Source: Alphaproteobacteria bacterium (GTDB taxonomy: Bacteria > Pseudomonadota > Alphaproteobacteria > Ferrovibrionales > Ferrovibrionaceae). From it: DNA of 64,000 bases. A program made the position numbers and the translations under genes. The notes below the pieces were generated by a model. That model saw nothing but the letters and a program-made list of their open reading frames with translations. It was not told the origin of the DNA and ran no database searches. Shown in pieces: positions 62,327 through 64,000 of this stretch. The stretch's first letter is position 1, and each line of letters begins with the position of its first letter. The DNA is taken from NCBI GenBank assembly GCA_947473805.1, contig CANJGB010000019.1:1-64000 (forward strand), written 5' to 3'.

Positions 62327-63873
62327 ACGGTCGTCTCCGGTCCGAAGCGCGGGCGGAGCAGGTTTTTCTGCACCTTCATCGCCGCATTGCGCGGCAATTC
62401 ATCGACGAACAGCACGCGCGTCGGTTTTTTGTAGCCGGCCATGTTGCTGCGCACGTGATCGACGACCGCAGTGGGGGCAAGATCGGCACCCGGCTGCCGC
62501 ACCACAGCAGCCGCGACCGTTTCACCCCAGTGGTCATCTGGCACGCCCAGTACCGATACTTCACGCACGCCGGGAAGGCGCAGCAGGACCAGTTCGATCT
62601 CGGATGGGTAGACGTTCATGCCGCCGCTGACGATCACGTCCTTGCAGCGGTCGGTAATATAGACATAGCCGCCCGAATCGATCCGGCCGACGTCGCCGGT
62701 GCGGAACCAGCCATCGCTGAAACTTTCCGCATTCGCCTTCGGCTGGTTCAGGTAGCCCGAGAACATCGTGTCCGACTTCGCGCCCAGTTCACCTGTTCTG
62801 CCATCCGGTGCAGGCCGGCCGTTCTCGTCCAGCACTGCGATGGCCGCGCCGGGCACGGGCCGCCCAACCGAGGACAGCAGGTCCTCCGCACCGCTTAAGC
62901 CCCGGAGGTCGGGCCGCGTCATGGCGGTCAGCGGCCCGACAGATTCCGTCATGCCCCACGTTTCGATCAGACGGTCGCCCACCACGTCGGCGAGTTCGGC
63001 CAGATAGTCGCGCGGCACTTTCGAGCCGGTATGGACGATGGTCTGCAGGTCGCTCAGCACCTTGGGGCTGCGCGCGATCTTCGCCGTGAACGCGCGCGCC
63101 AGCGGACTGGGCAGCCACGTATAGGTGGTGCCGTCCTCGGCCATCAGTGTGAACCACTTGTCGAGGTCGCTGGCTTCCAGCAGGCGCAAGGTGCTGCCGG
63201 TGTAGAGCAGCGGATACAGGACGCCCCACAGCGCAGAGGTAAACGAGAACGAGCCTGCGAACGCGGCGACGCCATAGGTGGCCATGCTTTGCACCATTGC
63301 CTGCAGCCGGGTGCAATTCACGATGGCTCGATGGCTGCACTGCGCGCCCTTGGGTGCGCCCGTCGTGCCGCTGGTATAGCCGATGACGGCGATGTCTTCC
63401 GGTGCGCGCTGCGCGTCTGGCGGGGCCGAAGCCGCCCGGACCAGTACGTCCTCGTACCCGTGCGCACCGTTCAGGTGTTCGCCATTGCCAATGCCGATCA
63501 GTGGCCCGACGCTGCCAATTCCATCGACGCCCGCCACTGCCGGCGCCAGCGGCGCGGCATAGACCACGGCGCGCGCGGCTGAATCGGCCAGCACGTGCGT
63601 AACCTCGCCGCTCTTGAAGCGCGCGTTTACCGGCACCAGAACAGCGCCGGCCAGGGCGCAGCCGAGGTAGACCTCGATATTCTCCAGCCGGTCGTCCAGC
63701 ATCGCCGCAACCGGGTCGCCCGGCTTGATACCGAGCCCTTGCAGCGCGTTGGCAAAGCGCGCCGCGCGGTTGCCCAGTGCGGCATAGGTTAATGCGCGGT
63801 CGTTCTGTCGCGCCGCGACGCGGTTCCCGTACCGCTGCGTGGCGCGGTAGAGCAAATCCCCTGTCGGTGTCAT
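62323..63873 (-). CDS. acyl-CoA synthetase (AMP-binding)
   Basis: 516 residues from ATG 63873 (MTPTGDLLYRATQRYGNRVA). ATP loop VIGYTSGTTGAPKGAQCSH, adenylate motif IETWGMTESVGPLTAM, hinge RTGDVGRIDSGGYVYITDR, and C-terminal Lys in RNAAMKVQKNLLR. Related to medium-chain or aromatic acid-CoA ligases. It is 4 bp downstream of the carotenoid-oxygenase-like gene on the same strand, suggesting one operon in which a cleavage product is converted to a CoA thioester (inference). Its stop overlaps the convergent Sel1 gene by 4 bp. Confidence 0.92.
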   Translation of the reverse strand: MTPTGDLLYRATQRYGNRVAARQNDRALTYAALGNRAARFANALQGLGIKPGDPVAAMLDDRLENIEVYLGCALAGAVLVPVNARFKSGEVTHVLADSAARAVVYAAPLAPAVAGVDGIGSVGPLIGIGNGEHLNGAHGYEDVLVRAASAPPDAQRAPEDIAVIGYTSGTTGAPKGAQCSHRAIVNCTRLQAMVQSMATYGVAAFAGSFSFTSALWGVLYPLLYTGSTLRLLEASDLDKWFTLMAEDGTTYTWLPSPLARAFTAKIARSPKVLSDLQTIVHTGSKVPRDYLAELADVVGDRLIETWGMTESVGPLTAMTRPDLRGLSGAEDLLSSVGRPVPGAAIAVLDENGRPAPDGRTGELGAKSDTMFSGYLNQPKANAESFSDGWFRTGDVGRIDSGGYVYITDRCKDVIVSGGMNVYPSEIELVLLRLPGVREVSVLGVPDDHWGETVAAAVVRQPGADLAPTAVVDHVRSNMAGYKKPTRVLFVDELPRNAAMKVQKNLLRPRFGPETTV

Positions 63874-63877
63874 CGGA

Positions 63878-64000
63878 TCAGGCCGCGATCCCGTCGCCCC
63901 ACCAGCCATGGGCGCTGAATGGCACCCGGTGGGGAAGGGCAATGGTGGCTACCGGTTCGCCGGTGAGGTTTTTCGCGTCCAGAATGATGAAGTCGCTCCG
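63878..64000 (-). CDS. carotenoid oxygenase family protein, C-terminal fragment
   Basis: The last 40 codons are seen before the window edge: SDFIILDAKNLTGEPVATIA then LPHRVPFSAHGWW. The DA(K/D)-L-x-G-P-V-A-x-I-x-LPxRVPxxxHG pattern is the conserved C-terminus of carotenoid/lignostilbene dioxygenases, where the His is the fourth Fe(II) ligand. These enzymes cleave C=C bonds of apocarotenoids or stilbenes. The bulk lies beyond the window. It is followed 4 bp later by the CoA-ligase gene. Confidence 0.78.
   Translation of the reverse strand, partial: RSDFIILDAKNLTGEPVATIALPHRVPFSAHGWWGDGIAA

Noticed and set aside
1-64000. CRISPR arrays, tRNA or rRNA genes, integrase or attachment sites
   Set aside because: No regularly spaced direct repeats, no tRNA-like cloverleaf and no rRNA conserved stretches were noticed. 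This was reading by eye, so a small tRNA could be missed.

Overview
This 64 kb window is GC-rich, gene-dense chromosomal DNA from an alphaproteobacterium. It looks most like the Rhodospirillales/Reyranella-type soil and water lineages, but that placement is inference from gene content and not a database match. Supporting signs are three promoter sequences matching the alphaproteobacterial general stress sigma factor EcfG (GGAAC-N16-CGTT), an NADP-isocitrate dehydrogenase of about 400 residues, a class II DAHP synthase, a short phosphatidylserine decarboxylase next to pssA, and many scattered catabolic oxidoreductases, amidohydrolases and CoA ligases. I see no rRNA, tRNA, CRISPR array, prophage or plasmid functions. 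Most of the window reads as stable chromosome with small catabolic cassettes between housekeeping genes.

Layout. 1-1070: N-terminal end of an IS3-type transposase and a frameshifted exported protein. 1229-7073: alaS, a PhyH dioxygenase, a cyclic-nucleotide-gated K+ channel and a TPR protein. 7082-11066: an SDR-like protein lacking the catalytic residues, divergent from a four-gene operon (amidohydrolase, SDR, tandem alpha/beta-barrel protein, methyltransferase). 11124-15614: icd, LOG-family hydrolase, cytochrome c', a diheme cytochrome c interrupted by one in-frame amber codon, and a LysM protein. 15675-19136: Atm1-type ABC exporter, psd and pssA. 19241-22130: two TauD-type dioxygenase paralogues flanking a LysR gene. 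22207-27006: PadR-controlled RND efflux operon. 27140-30795: FAH hydrolase, PLP dehydratase, chlorite-dismutase-like protein and a luciferase-like monooxygenase.

30796-31318 is the only long gene-free stretch. It holds a strong promoter, helically phased AAAC elements and a hairpin ahead of the class II DAHP synthase gene. 31319-41383: aromatic, NAD and tRNA-charging genes (DAHP synthase, nicotinate phosphoribosyltransferase, cupin-like protein, peptidoglycan-binding protein, MFS transporter, nadE, gltX, cysS, HAD phosphatase). 41372-49699: YeeE/YedE sulfur-transport pair, a hydroxyacyl-CoA-dehydrogenase-like SDR, and a LysR-controlled amidohydrolase/amidohydrolase/LLM operon with a strong divergent operator, then an acyl-CoA ligase. 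49778-64000: response regulator/histidine kinase pair, class III aminotransferase, a divergent EcfG stress pair (csbD and a 98-residue protein), Kef antiporter, SDR, adenylate cyclase, UspA, CDF metal exporter, pdxH, an EcfG-controlled 17-kDa-antigen-like protein, a Sel1 protein, an acyl-CoA ligase and the end of a carotenoid oxygenase.

How the genes connect. Several short operons are marked by 1-4 bp start/stop overlaps: amidohydrolase-SDR, barrel protein-methyltransferase, psd-pssA, nadE-gltX, efflux MFP-RND, response regulator-kinase and pdxH-CDF. The cyclase and the cNMP-binding channel could both belong to cAMP signalling, and the right third is enriched in stress functions. The most notable observations are the EcfG promoter cluster, the DAHP synthase leader, the 9-bp inverted-repeat operator at 47122-47153, the amber-interrupted cytochrome and the SDR without its catalytic residues.
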